Positions 24,913 through 36,400 of a stretch of DNA of 64,000 nt are shown here, piece after piece; position 1 is the first letter of the stretch, and every line of letters begins with the position of its first letter. The position numbers were made by a program, and so were the translations under genes. The stretch is taken from assembly GCA_963383645.1 (NCBI GenBank), contig OY726566.1, forward strand, positions 92,626,029 to 92,690,028, written 5' to 3'. This DNA comes from Muscardinus avellanarius (taxonomy: Eukaryota > Chordata > Mammalia > Rodentia > Gliridae). A model generated the notes under the pieces. It worked only from the letters and a program-made list of their open reading frames with translations. It had not been told where the DNA came from and ran no database searches.

Positions 24913-25079
24913 AGAGTGGAAGGGGGATGGGATTGGATCCATCAACTTTACCAGGATGCCAAAGGAGGCCACTACACAGAAATCCTTATGGGCCACTCAT
25001 CCAGTAAAATGCACAGTTTTGGATCTAAACCTGGGAATCAAGGGATCTATCAACTTAGATGGGAAAGAAGGCATAAATT

Positions 25080-25185
25080 TATATCCAGGTATTGTTACCT
25101 TATAGTACAAAGTAAATCACTTAATCCAGCAGAACCTCAGTTTCTTCACCCATAAATACGCCAGAGAGCTATAGGGATATGACCC
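25080..25185 (+). repeat. MIR-like element
   Basis: CAAAGTAAATCACTTAATCC, CCTCAGTTTCTTCACCCATA: sense-orientation MIR conserved stretch, diverged. Confidence 0.5.
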
Positions 25186-25619
25186 TGCTTGGAAGACCAT
25201 GGATCAAAGGTGCAGTGGAGATTACAGCAGAAATACTGGACTTAATGACATATGTTCAGTCAAAGTGACTTTTTAAAAAGAATTTAATAAAAACAAATGT
25301 TTCAGAGGAAAAAGCATAGGTAAACACTTGAGTTTATATCATAATCCCAAATCTGAAAAAAAGAAATCTGTCCTTAGGTAATCTTAAAAAGATAATAAAA
25401 AAAAATATCAAATGACAAGAACTGAGGCAAAGTCAAAGAGCACAGGTTATGGCATCATCCAAACTGTTGTCACAAGAAATGCTACCGACCTCAATTCAAC
25501 CCACAGGGATCAACAGTTGCACTGAAGACCTATCAAGCAGCAATAGCTTTAATCCATCACTGAGAACAGTTAAAAATTCATCAATATGCAAAACATAAGT
25601 GGCAAGTTAAGAAGTAATT
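25186..25619. other. Intronic stretch, no recognised element
   Basis: About 430 nt; nothing recognised. Confidence 0.4.
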
Positions 25620-25803
25620 AGCCAAGTGTGGGACCCATACCTGTAATCTCAGTACTTGGGAGGCTGAGACAAGAGGATCACAGGTTTGAGATCTGTTCAC
25701 AGTAACTTACCAAGACCCTGTTTAAAAATAAAAAATATGAAGGGCCAGAGGTGTAGCTGAGTGGTAGAATACCCCTCTAAATACCCAATACTATAAAAAA
25801 GGA
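25620..25803 (+). repeat. Sciurid SINE, older copy
   Basis: Shortened copy: CAAGTGTGGGACCC start, GGAGGCTGAGACAAGAGGAT, GGGCCAGAGGTGTAGCTGAG ID-like part. Confidence 0.85.
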
Positions 25804-25880
25804 AGTAATAAGCCTTTCATATGGATAATCAGGGTAGGCTGTCTGAAGTAGCAGAATATTACTGATTTTAAAGACCAATC

Positions 25881-26036
25881 AGGCCAGGCATAGTGACATA
25901 TACCTATAATCCTAGTACTTGCAAGGCTGAGATAGGAGGCCTCAACAACTTAGTGAAATCCTATTTCAAATTAAAAAATAAAGTAGGACTGAGATTTAAC
26001 TCAGAGGTAGGAAGCCTCTGGGTTCAATCCCCAGTG
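25881..26036 (+). repeat. Sciurid SINE with internal deletion
   Basis: GGCCAGGCATAGTGACAT start; about 25 nt missing in the 7SL part; ID-like part GGACTGAGATTTAACTCAG; tail grew into (AAT)n. Confidence 0.85.
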
Positions 26037-26038
26037 AC

Positions 26039-26084
<46 letters not shown>
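26037..26084. repeat. (AAT)n microsatellite
   Basis: Sixteen AAT units, continuous with the SINE tail on their left. Confidence 0.97.
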
Positions 26085-26189
26085 AACCAATCAGGCCTAA
26101 TGGGGAAGGGGGAGGGTTGACTGGCCAGGCAGGGGTAAGAAGGCAGAAGACAAGCAAGAATCATAAGACAGGTTTAGAAAGTAGTACGA

Positions 26190-26390
26190 AGCCAGCCGTG
26201 ATAGTGCACACTTCTAATCTGAGCATTTGGGAGGCTGAGACAGGAGGATCTGGGTTCGTAGACAACCTCGGCTACTTAGTGAGGCGCTGTGCAGCTCAGT
26301 GAGTACCTGTTTCAAAATAAAGAATAAAAAATAAGACTGGGGGTGTAGCTTGGAGGTCAAATGCCCCTGGGTCCCATCCCTAGTACTGAG
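26190..26390 (+). repeat. Sciurid SINE (GAATAAAAAATA linker type)
   Basis: Complete copy: GCCAGCCGTGATAGTGCACA start, GACTGGGGGTGTAGCTTGG ID-like part; tail grew into (GGAA)n. Confidence 0.9.
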
Positions 26391-26450
26391 AGAGGAAGGA
26401 AGGAGGGAAGGAAGGAAGGAAGGATGGAAGGACGGACGGACAAACGAACG
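26391..26450. repeat. (GGAA)n / (GGAC)n tract
   Basis: GGAA, GGAT and GGAC units graded into ACAAACG, on the tail of the preceding SINE. Confidence 0.9.
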
Positions 26451-27004
26451 GAGATGCCTCCTTTCTCCATCCAATCATCAAAACAACTAGTCATAGATCA
26501 TCAGAGACCAGCTATTGAAGGTAAGGATAGGAAACTGTCCCCCAAAATAATTTGAAACCTCTCGGACATAAAAATAAAAGCACAGTATATGGAAAACAGC
26601 AGGAAGATAGAAACATAAGTGTAAGTCTCCCCCAAGCAGGCTTAGAAATATATACATATCCACAAACTGAGAGAGTGCTTCCAAATATCCTGATAGCAAG
26701 GAACCACTATGGGGACATTCTCCAAGTTCCTGCCAAAAGAATGCCATTTCATTTTAAATGCACATATATCTACCCTAAAATCACAAAAAATAAATGTGTT
26801 GGTTTAAAGTATAGGACACTTGCTATTTTAGCAATAGCTTTTCAATTTTCTCACTTTTTATTTTGTAATCATTTCAAACTTACAGAGAAGTTACAAAAGT
26901 ACTACCAAAGTCTATGTGTAGCTTTCAATGACATTTCCCAGTTAATACTTTACCAATTATCTTTGTTCTCTCCATATACAAATACACATGCAAATATATT
27001 CTTT
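26451..27004. other. Intronic stretch with possible old L1 remnant
   Basis: The part at 26855-26960 (AATCATTTCAAACTTACAGA, CACTTTTTATTTTGTAATC) is reminiscent of an old L1M segment, but the match is weak. The 153-codon open frame at 26552-27013 has no recognisable domain. Confidence 0.4.
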
Positions 27005-28992
27005 TTATTTTAATAAATTTATTGGTGCATTGTAGTCATACATCTTAATGAAATAAAAAAACTTGTGGAGATATACATGCACACATCACCCAATCAGGCC
27101 CTACAATCCCTAACCCTTCCCTTCCCCTCCCTCCTTCCAATGCTTGGTTTCCTGATTACCTTTGATATGTCTTTTTATTGGGGAATTGAGGCCATTTACA
27201 TTCAGTGTGATTATTGAGATAACTTTTAATTACTAACATGTTAAGATTTTATTTCTGTTTGAAATACTGTTTATTTTTCTTTGCTTAGTTGTCTGCTAGA
27301 TGGAAAATCTTGTTTCTCTGGTTCTGGTGTGTAATACCTATTTCTTCTTTGTAGTTAATCTCTTTGAGTATTTTCTCTAGCGCTGGTTTTGAAGACATAA
27401 ATTCCTTCAGTTTCTGTTTGTCATGGAAGCTTCTTATTTCTCCATCTAATTTGATAGAAAGTTTTGCTGGGTAGGAAATTTTTGGCTGGAAGTTGTTTTC
27501 TTTCAGAGTTTGGAATATGTTACTCCAAGCCCTTCTGGCTCTCATGACTTGGTTTGGGAAGTCTGGAGTGATTCTAATTGGTTTGCCTCTGAATGTCACT
27601 TGGCCCTTTGTTTTTGTTGCCTTTAAGATTCTCTGCTTGGCTTCCACATTGATCATTTTGACAATTATGTGGTGTGGGGATCCTCTTCTCCGATCCTGTC
27701 TAAAGGGAGTTCTATAAGTTTCCTGGACCTGTGTATCGACCTCTTGCTCTATGTTTGGAAAATTTTTCTGCTATTACTTCCTTGAAGAGATTGTTGATCC
27801 CTTTGGTTTCACTTTCTTTTCCCTCCTCTATTCCAATTATTCTTAGGTTAGCTCTCTTAAAATGGGCCCATATTTCTTCAATATCAGATTCCTGCTGTCG
27901 GATATTTTTTTCTAGATTAGAAACTATGTGTTCATTTTTGGAATGATCATCTTCTAAGGGCGAGATTCTGTTCTCCATGTGGTCTAATCGGTTGTTTATG
28001 CTTTGAATTGAGGCCTTTAGTTCATTAATTGCATCCTTTATCTCTTTTTGGCTCTCTCTGAGTTCTTTTCGAAGCACCTCTATTATTTCTACAGTTATTT
28101 TCCTGATTTGATCTTCTAGAAATCTCTGATTTTGTTTTATCGGGTTCTGATGTTGTGGGGTTGTGGGCATTCATTGCTCCAGTGTTATTCCTCTTTCCCA
28201 TGATTTCGGATGTTTGTGCCTTCTCCGGGTTCTTCCCTTGGGTCACTATGACTTCACTTAAGGTGTTCTGGATCTCGAGTCAGTAGTATCTCAGACCCCA
28301 CTACTCCTTTACTGGGTTGTATCACAGAGTCTCCGACCCAGAGAGTCAATAGAGGCTGCTTTAGACTGTGGGGGGTGCCAGGTTGCACATTCTCCTATGG
28401 TGTGATATTTCTGCCACTGCCACTCCCCCACTGGGTCAAGTCCCAGGGAGTACAGTACTGGGATTTCTCCTCAGTGGCCCGCAATTTGACTCACTGTTCT
28501 TGAGTACGCAGATGTAGCTGAACTGGACTCAGTGAATTTGCTGCTGTTACCGCCGGTGGGATTATGGTGCCACTGCTACGCCCTCGGCCGTGAGGCTGGC
28601 TTATTTCTTCTTGGTTTTGAGTTCCACTCTGAATCCCTGCAGCGTGTGTTGAGCTCAGCCACTGGGAGCTTTAGATGTTCCCTGCGCCGAGAAATCCCGC
28701 CTGGCTGTTCCACAGTGGCTCACCTCGGCTTGCTGTAGCCGTCCGGTGAACTCGCCGCTGCCACCGGCAGTAAAGCGCTGCTGCCACGTCCTCGGGCGTG
28801 AGGCTGGTGTATCTCCTCTGTGGCTTTGAGCTCTGTTCTCAGTCCGCTTTCTCTCTGGAGCCTGGTGATTTTTTTGTTTCTCTGGTGATGGTGTTTTCTG
28901 GCTATGAAAGGCGCTGATTTTGTGGTAATGGAGACTGGTTGTTAGCGGGGCTCTTAAGCCCCACTTTTCTCGGTTGCCATCTTCCCGGAAGT
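27005..28992 (-). mobile_element. L1 with 5'UTR and ORF1 but no ORF2 (half-L1 like), unit A
   Basis: Minus-strand element. From its 5' end: a GC-rich 5'UTR (28992-28202) starting at TTCCGGGAAGATGGCAAC, then an ORF1 (28201-27285), a short stretch (27284-27160), then directly an L1 3' end (about 27150-27005; ATTGGTGCATTGTAGT near the end). About 4 kb of ORF2 is absent. HAL1 (half-L1) retrotransposons have exactly this organisation, but an internal deletion of one L1 copy would look the same. Unit B abuts its 5' end. Confidence 0.8.
27285..28201 (-). pseudogene. L1 ORF1p remnant of unit A, two frameshifts
   Basis: ORF1p is the RNA-binding chaperone of L1. The start MGKRNNTGAMNAHNP is at 28201. 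A coiled coil (about 28130-27850; LRKELRESQKEIKDAINELK), the RRM-like region (ANLRIIGIEEGKESE) and the C-terminal domain (KPIRITPDFPNQVMRARRAW) follow in order. The total is about 305 codons, near the usual length of rodent ORF1p. Two breaks are visible. One is a 2-nt loss near 28130 compared with unit B. The other is a one-base excess in a T run near 27752 on the minus strand, which shifts the frame before the C-terminal domain. The rest is well preserved, so the insertion is not ancient. I do not reconstruct the intact product. Confidence 0.85.
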
Positions 28993-30232
28993 CTCCCTCC
29001 TCTATTCTGATTATTCTTAGGTTAGCTCTCTTAAAATGGGCCCATATTTCTTCAATGTCAGATTCCTGCTGTCTGATTTTTTTTCTAAGTTATAAATTAT
29101 GCATTCATTTTTGGAGTGATCATCTTCTAGGAGCAGGATTCTATTTTCCATGTAGTCCAATCAATTGTTTATTGTTTGAATTAATGCCTTTACTTCAATG
29201 ATTGCATCCTTTATTTCATTTAGATTCTCTCTAAATTCTTTTCGAAAGCCCTGCATTATTTCTACAGTTATATTCCTGATTTGATCTTCTGGAGATCTCT
29301 GAATTTCTGTGTTATCAGGTTCTGATATTATGGGGTTGTGGGCGTTCATTGCTCTATTGTTGTTCCTCTTTCCCATGATTTGAGAAGTTTGTGCCTTCTC
29401 TGGGTTCTTCCCCAGGTCACCACAACTTCACTTAGGGTACTCTGGATCTGGAGTTTGTGGTAATCTCAGCTGCCACTACTCCTTTACCGGGTTGTATCGT
29501 AAAGTCTCAGACCCAATGAGTTACTCGAGGCTGCACAAGAACATGGGGGTGCCAGGCTGGGTGTTTTCCCATACAGAGCTGCGACTAGGGTGTGGTATCT
29601 CTGCCACCACTACTCCTTCACTGGGTTGGACTGCAAAATCATAGACCCAGGGAGATTATCAAAGCTGCGCAAGTCCCTGGGGGTGCAGTGCTGGGATTTC
29701 TCCTTTAGGGGCCGCAATTTCACTTACAGTTATTGTGCGCACTGATCTGGAGCTTTCGCGTGCGTGGTGAACTTGCTGCTGCTGCTGGCAATATGGCGCC
29801 GCTGCCACACCCTTGACCATGAGGCTAGCGTATTTCTTTTCTAGTTTTGAGCTCTGTTCTGATTCCCTGGAAGGCGTGATGAGCTTGGCCACTGGGAGTT
29901 TTAGGCGTTCTTAGCACTGAAAGAACTGCTGAATTACACCCGAGTGATCCGCAGCTGCTCACTTCAGCTCCTTGTTTACCTTTCCTCTCTTGAGCCTGGT
30001 GCTGTGAGGCATGATGGTGCCAGTGCAACGCCATAATACAGGCTGGTTTCTTTTCTGGTCTCTGGTTGCTCTTCTAGTCTTCTTTTTCTTTGTCCCTTGT
30101 GTTTACATTTTTTTATTTCTCTGCTGATAGTGTTTTCTAGCTATGAAAAGCACTGATTTTGTGGCGGTAGAGATCGAGTATTAGCAGGACTCATAAACTC
30201 TGCTTTTCTTGGTCGCCATCTTTCCAGAAGTC
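28993..30232 (-). mobile_element. Second L1 5' end (5'UTR and ORF1 N-terminal part), unit B
   Basis: Same orientation and co-linear with the first 1.2 kb of unit A. Its 5' end at 30232 carries the same CTTCTGGAAAGATGGCGACC-type start as unit A (28992). The ORF1 start (MGKRNNNRAMNAHNP) is at 29376; the frame stops after 72 codons (29161) and homology ends at 28993, where unit A begins. The two units differ at many positions, so they are not a recent in-place duplication. An L1 piece that keeps its 5' end and loses its 3' end is unusual. Confidence 0.82.
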
Positions 30233-30375
30233 CACAATGATAATTCTTACTGGTGTTATAAAGCGTTTCTCTTTACCTGATTAATGAGTTTGAAAGGGAA
30301 AATCTGGCCTAAATAGTGTGGCCCCTCTTCTTCCCTTTTAGAAGAGATTTATCTGCAGGATATTTTTGCCACTAC

Positions 30376-30432
30376 TCCTTCCTTCCTTCCTTCCTTCCTT
30401 CCTTCCTTCCTTCCTTCTTTCCTTCTTTCTTC
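30376..30432. repeat. (CTTC)n microsatellite
   Basis: About 13 TTCC/TTCT units forming the tail (reverse) of the ID-like fragment on its right. Confidence 0.95.
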
Positions 30433-30492
30433 TTGGTATTAGGGATTGAATCCAAGGGCCTTGTACCTCTGAGCTACATCTGCAGCCCTTTC
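30433..30492 (-). repeat. ID-like element fragment
   Basis: Minus-strand ID segment: GGGCTGCAGATGTAGCTCAG at 30490-30471, then TTGGATTCAATCCCTAATAC. No 7SL half. Confidence 0.75.
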
Positions 30493-30699
30493 GCAAATAT
30501 ATCCTTCTGAGTCATGTAACAAGAAGTAGCAGGCATGTTTTTGCCCTAAATATTCCAAGGTGACTTCCAGAACACAAGGGCAATCTGTGGCCCAAGTACA
30601 ATGCCATAAGCAAAATTAAGAAGTTAACAGCCACACAACACTAATCCACACACATTATTCTCTTTCACAAATTGCCCTCATATTAATTTTTTATTTCAT
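30493..30699. other. Intronic stretch, no recognised element
   Basis: About 200 nt between repeats; nothing recognised. Confidence 0.4.
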
Positions 30700-30905
30700 C
30701 TTTATTTTTGATACTGAAGATTGAACCCAAGAGATTTCTACCTCTGAGCCACATCCCAGCCTTGTTTGATTTTTTAGGTTGAGACAGGTTCTGATTGAGT
30801 TGCTAAAGCCCTTGCTAAATCACTGAGGCTATCCAAATCTGAGATGCTCTTGCCTCTGCCTCCCTAGTATTGCAATTCCAGTCATGCGCCAGCATGCCCA
30901 GCTTC
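30700..30905 (-). repeat. Sciurid SINE, older copy
   Basis: Minus-strand copy, diverged; GCTGGGCATGCTGGCGCATG at its 5' end (near 30900), ID-like part near 30730-30760. Confidence 0.85.
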
Positions 30906-30924
30906 ATATATGTCGTCTTATCTT

Positions 30925-31122
30925 CACATTTTTTTGTTTTTCTACCAAGAATTAAACACAAGGGCATTCTACCACCAACCTACACCAACAGCCTGTTTTA
31001 CTTTTTTATTTGGAAGCAGTGCCTCAGTAAGTTGCTCTTGCTGTCCTCAAACCAACCTGCGATCCTCCTGTCTCAGCCTCCCAAGTACTAGGATTACAGG
31101 TGTGTGCCACCACACTCTGCTT
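30925..31122 (-). repeat. Sciurid SINE, older copy
   Basis: Minus-strand copy; the 7SL part includes CCTGTAATCCTAGTACTTGG (reverse of 31081-31100). The 165-codon open frame at 30910-31407 runs through this and the next SINE and is not a gene. Confidence 0.85.
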
Positions 31123-31189
31123 ATATCTTTCAGAATGAAAAAAAATGGATTCAAATCTAATCAAAGATCATTTATAATTGTCCTATTTT

Positions 31190-31392
31190 TTTCTTTCTTT
31201 TTTTTTATTTTTTGGTGGTACTGGGGTTCCTGGAAACTCTTCTACCTCCGGGTTACACTCCCAGACCTATTTATACTTTTTATTTGGAAACAGGGTCTCT
31301 TAAGCCAGCGAGACTGGCTTCGAACCAGCACGATACTCCTTCTCCGCCTCCCAAGCGCGGGGATTACAAGCGCCCATCACCACGCCCAGCCT
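31190..31392 (-). repeat. Sciurid SINE, youngest-looking short subtype
   Basis: Minus-strand copy with GGCTTAAGAGACCCTG-type deletion and the altered ID-like tail TTTCCAGGAACCCCAGTACC; CpGs retained. Confidence 0.9.
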
Positions 31393-31419
31393 ATCATATT
31401 TCTTTAGACAAATAATTGT

Positions 31420-31512
31420 TTTAATTTCTTTTGTTCAATGCTGGGAACCAAACCTAGGATCTTAAACACACTAGGCAAGAGCTTTACCATTGAGCTACAT
31501 TTCCAGATATCT
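31420..31512 (-). repeat. ID-like element
   Basis: Minus-strand ID element with the full tRNA-like body: ATGTAGCTCAATGGTAAAGC, TTGCCTAGTGTGTTTAAGAT, TTGGTTCCCAGCATTG. Confidence 0.8.
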
Positions 31513-31513
31513 C

Positions 31514-31786
31514 CCCCTTTTTTGTGGTACTAAGGCTTGAACCCAGGGATATTCTACCTCTGAACTACATCCCCCCAGCCCTATTTCTTATTCTGTATTG
31601 GAAACAGGGTTTCACTAAGTTGCAGAGGGCCTCACTAAGTAGCTGAAAATGGACACAAACCTGCAATCCTTCTGTCAAGGCCTTGCTAAGTAGCTGAGGA
31701 TGGCTACAAACCTGCAATCCTCCTGTTTCAGCCTCCCAAGTACTGGAATTACAAGCATGTGCCACTATACCTGGCTCCCAGCCCCT
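31514..31786 (-). repeat. Sciurid SINE with internal duplication
   Basis: Minus-strand copy about 60 nt longer than usual because the segment CTAAGTAGCTGA..ACAAACCTGCAATCC occurs twice (near 31632-31672 and 31684-31724). Confidence 0.85.
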
Positions 31787-32725
31787 TTTTAATTCACTGA
31801 AGGCAAACTTTAATAAATCCATGATTTAACATGAAAAAGAGTTTTATCCAACTTAATGTTTTTGAGTTTTTACATGCTCCATTGTTGTTTTTAATAAAAC
31901 TTGAAAAGCCTTATTTAAGTGTATGAAGCACAGCAAACACTTTTGTGCTCATAGTAAAACCCATGAGAGTATGCTACAGTCACGCTGGTTGGGTTGATTC
32001 CTGGCGCTCACTGAGCCACAGTACCTAGAAAGCAACAAGCCTCACTCACCTTCAGGTCCCTCAGGATTAACAAGCACCTAAATGTTTAAAGGGCAAAGTG
32101 CACATGATGTCTGAACAGTACTTCAGCAGGAGAGGCAGAAAGTTCTTCTTTTCAGGTTCAACTTTCCATTAAAATTCTCCAAGAAAGAGAACAGCGGATT
32201 GTACATTAGAATTGGTAAAGTGGTGTCTGATCATGAAACAGTGTCTTTAATTGTGATGTTAACCAGTTAGGCTTGCTGCCTTCAATGTTAAATAAGAACT
32301 GGGAATAAACAACTAACAAGACTACCAGGTACCTTTAAGGGTCTCATTATGGGTAAAAAAGCATAAAATACTCCATCTTGCACCCCTCCACTGTGGAGTA
32401 CGTACAGACCCTTGGTCAAAGCCCTGTTTAAGTTGGTGCGCTGCCGCCATTTTCCACTGATCCTAAACCACCTGTATATTCACCTCTTAACGTCTCTGAT
32501 ATCAATGGCAGCACTGCAAGCTAGGTGCCAGTCCTAACATAGTTCATGACAGTGTCTGTGCACAATCAATACAAACCCAGGAATAGCATCAAGACCTGCA
32601 GAATGAGCAGTAGCCTGAGAGAAACCTCCAGTGTAAGCTGCACTGTTTTTAAAAATGCTTCCTCACAGGGGGTGATAATGTGCAAAGAACACTGCCGTGG
32701 ACAACTCCACGCCAGAAAATGATTC
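31787..32725. other. Intronic stretch, no recognised element
   Basis: About 940 nt. The CpG-containing part at 32390-32470 (GTGCGCTGCCGCCATTTTCC) stands out from the AT-rich surroundings, but I cannot assign it. Confidence 0.4.
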
Positions 32726-32727
32726 AA

Positions 32728-32925
32728 AGCCAGACATGGTGGTGCAGGCTTGTAATCTCAGCATTTGGGAGTCTGAGACAGGAGGATCCTGGTTCCTGGA
32801 CGGCCTCAGCTACTTAGTGAGGCCCTTTGCAACTCAGTGAGACCCTGTTTCATAAAAAAAAGAAAAAATAGGGCTGGGGGTGTCACTCGGAGGTAGAATG
32901 CCCCTGGGTTCCATCCTAAGTACCA
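32728..32925 (+). repeat. Sciurid SINE with (AC)n tail
   Basis: Complete copy of the GGGCTGGGGGTGTCACTCGG type; tail passes directly into (AC)n. Confidence 0.9.

Positions 32926-32983
<58 letters not shown>
32926..32983. repeat. (AC)n microsatellite
   Basis: About 28 uninterrupted AC units on the SINE tail. Confidence 0.97.
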
Positions 32984-32985
<2 letters not shown>

Positions 32986-33049
32986 AAAAGCAGTGATTCA
33001 AGAGATCTGGACTCCTGGACTCCAGATGTGGTGCCAAGAATATCCTTAC

Positions 33050-33128
33050 CGAGCTGCACACATGGCTCAGTGGTAGTGGAGCACTTGCCTGGCATGCATA
33101 AAGCCCTGGTTCCATCCTAGCTCCCAAG
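33050..33128 (+). repeat. ID element
   Basis: tRNA-derived body with A-box-like TGGCTCAGTGGTAGTGGAGC and GCACTTGCCTGGCATGCATA, B-box-like GGTTCCATCC; tail grew into (GAGT)n/(GAGA)n. Confidence 0.85.
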
Positions 33129-33180
33129 AGTATGAGTGAGTGAGTGAGTGAGTGAGAGAGAGACAGAGAGAGAGAGAAAA
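33129..33180. repeat. (GAGT)n(GA)n tract
   Basis: Five to six TGAG units and then GAGA runs, on the ID tail. Confidence 0.93.
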
Positions 33181-33202
33181 GTTACTAATTCGTTATACTT
33201 AC

Positions 33203-33412
33203 TTTTTTTTTGCAATACTGGGGATGGAACCCAGGGGCATTCTACCTCCAAGCTACACTCCCAGTCCTATTTTTTCTTCTTTACATTAAAATAGGGTCTT
33301 ACTGATTTGCAAAGGGCCTCACCAAGTAGCTGAGGCTGCCCTCAAACCGCGATCCCCCTGCCTCAGACTCACAAATGCTGGGATTACAAGCATGCACCAC
33401 CACGCCCAGCCT
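33203..33412 (-). repeat. Sciurid SINE
   Basis: Complete minus-strand copy: GGCTGGGCGTGGTGGTGCATG at its 5' end, GAAGAAAAAATAGG linker and CTGGGAGTGTAGCTTGGAGG ID-like part. Confidence 0.9.
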
Positions 33413-36400
33413 AATTTTTTATTTGATCTATGTTCTTCCAGTAAATATAAAATGAACATTTCAATAGATAAGAAAGCAGTTTATCATAACTTAATTGTCA
33501 AGGTTATTTCTTAGCAGAACATAAAACCATGATACATGTCATAGTTACTGGCATCTTAGATACTGTAAAACACAGTATTCCAAGCACAGAGGAGAATGCT
33601 GACCAACATCCTTAGAGAGCCCCTTCAGAAACAGACCCAGCCAGGCCAGGAAGTCCACCAACCTGGCACCCCTCCCAGCTTGAAGCTAAGCGCTCCAGGA
33701 ACCAACAGGGCTCTTGCACGCCTGCAGGGCCCTGCATCATCCCAGTCGCCACTCCCTGAGGCTCACTTCAGAAAGTAGGGTCTGCATCTCCATTAAAGGC
33801 TTCTGGCTTATAGCAGGGCTGCAAACCACGTGGGGAGACAGCATGACACAACGCTCCCCTACAAGCCAAAACACAGCTGGGAGGTTAAATTTAGAGCTAC
33901 CAACCTTGACAGTACCCTTTTAATCACTATTTCTTCTCCTAATTCTCTGGAGTTGATTTTTTTAAAACTCAAAAGCTGCCAAAAGCATTTTTCTGTTGGC
34001 CGAGTTATTCTAAGCATCATACACACAAAAATAAATTTTTTAAAGCAACCAATCTTTAAAATGCATATTTTTGCACCTTGATACTTTTTATGTACTTTTA
34101 TCTGATTTTTAAATTACATTCATTAGATCTGTGCATACACATAAATGCTTGAGTATAGGTTATGTGTAAAATATGTGAATGAATAGAGATAAAAATGTAT
34201 TTCAGATGGGGACAAACTTCAAAAGAAGACAGTTCTCATTCAGTAAATGTTCACAGATATATACAAATAAGCTCATAATTATAACTATACATAATGAATC
34301 AATAAATATACATAGCTGAAAACTCAACCATTCATTCAAAAAATGTTTTGTCCAAGTAGCAGTGTTAGAATACAAACATGAATAAAAATTGTCCTTACTT
34401 CAAAAGTTCACAATCAAAGGAATCTTAATGCCATTCCATTATTTCATAGAGGAGAACACTAAGATGCAGAGAAATAGAGAAACTTATACAAGGTCCTAAG
34501 TTAACTTGGAAGCCCAAAAGCACTTCAGTTTTTAGTGACAAATATTCTAATGAGTTTGGGTACCACTGAGGTACTGGTGCTAGTTGGTCATAGAAGCATT
34601 TTAAATTAGCAGTACAATGATACACTAACTCAGTCTCTATATATTCAACTGTCCTAGGCATTAGGTTAGCCTTGAGGTAAGTATGACCCAATTCATAGGT
34701 AAGAAAACCCATGATGACTCAAGACTGGCTGGTCCCAAAATCCAAGCTCCCTCAAAACACCATACTGCCTCCTCACTAACCACTCAACATACAGGCTCGA
34801 GCCTCTCCCTGAGAATCCACCTGACACAGTATGGAAGTAGTTCCATGTCCACGTGCTAAATCCTATTGCCTACCTTAAAAAGGGGGGCAAAATTTAAGTA
34901 AATACTCTTCAAGTAGAGTATTAACTTGAAGCTCAAAAAAAAAAAAACCTACTACTGTTGCATATGGAAAAAGTGAAAAAACAAAAGCCAACCAAAATTA
35001 TTTAAACTACTATAAAATTAAATTACCACAATTCCTTCACTTCACTGTCCAGACACATCGGCCTAAGGCAGAACAATTCAGGGGACAGAGGCTTGCTTTG
35101 ATATCAGCCTGCACTACAAGAAAATGTGGGGAACTACTAAACTGTTAAAATGTTCATTCCAAATGATCTTTGATTGACACATTATTTTTTACAAGTGACA
35201 CACACATACATCTGTGTGTATATATGCAGATAAATGTGGGTTTTAACCAGTGCTACACAGAGACAATACCAGAACCCAATATTGGAATACAACATTGGTA
35301 TTTCAAGAAGGGTCATACAAAGAGGAACCAACTGTGACTGCCAGTTATGGGAAGACACCAATACCTCAGTGGTACCCAAGCCCATTTGTGTATTCATTAT
35401 TAAAAACTGAAATGCTATTAAAGATTCCAAGTTAACCCTGGAACCAAAAGACTTATTTTAACATTATTTCAGCTGTACCATTGTTTCTTTGGGAAAATGT
35501 GAGTCCCTCTGTCCAATAAGGAGGATTGCTCAAGAAGCAGTGGATTTAGAAATGAGCCCCAGTCACTTTTGAACATCAAACACACTGTAAAGGGTAGCAC
35601 TGAAGACCTGGGCTCAGTTAGGTCAGGGTCTCGATATCTACCAATACCCATCACTCCTTCCGTCCAACCACAGTGCTAGGTGGGCATTTATCTAGTAAGT
35701 GTCTATAAATATCTCTGGAGGGAAAAAGCCTATGTGAAATTGTTGAGAGAATCTCCTTCCAAATTCTGTAAGCTATGCCTCTTTTTGGTCAAGTAAGCCC
35801 TCTCATTCTTACTTGGGAGTAACCACCAATTCAGCACTAGACTGAAGATTGAGCACTCTGTTACTTACAGGATAAGTCAAGAAAAATCAAAGCTGATGCT
35901 TTTCCTATTATGGTCTCTGAAGAAACCCCAGTAATGATCGGATTCATAGTGAGAAACCACCCACTGCCACTATTTGTGTTTAATCAGGGTCAAATAGATC
36001 ACATCAGCCACCCTAAAACATTAATCTGAAGCATTCTACTTTTCAAGATAGTTGGCAATCAAATGAAAAAGAAAAATGTATATATAATAGTGGTAAATGT
36101 GCTAAAAAAAATTACTCAGGTGATGGAGTATCAGGAAATAACTGTTTTATTTAAGTTATTTGATGATGAATTCATTCACAATTTTATGTGGATAGATCAC
36201 ATGATGAATACCTTTTGGCTACAATCTTTGTTCATTTTTCAAGAGGGCTAAATTTTGCATGAATGAGCAAAGCAGGGTAGGCACTCCCTGCTGTCTCGTC
36301 AAAACAGAAAATACCAGTCCCTACAACGTGGAAGAAAAACGAAAACCACATTAAACAATTTACCTGAGGGTACATGTTTTATTCATGTATATGGCTTCAT

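Noticed and set aside
26552..27013. 153-codon plus-strand open frame
   Set aside because: No recognisable domain; composition like chance; overlaps a possible old L1 remnant.
27005..30232. Endogenous retrovirus as an explanation for the ORF-bearing block
   Set aside because: No LTR pair, primer-binding site or gag/pol/env-like frame; ORF1p coiled coil and C-terminal domain and the poly(A)-type 3' end identify L1.
30910..31407. 165-codon plus-strand open frame
   Set aside because: Runs through two minus-strand SINEs (30925-31122 and 31190-31392).
31420..33128. tRNA-like bodies with A- and B-box-like motifs
   Set aside because: These are ID elements (tRNA-derived SINEs), not tRNA genes: no cloverleaf with a proper anticodon arm and they have A-rich or microsatellite tails.
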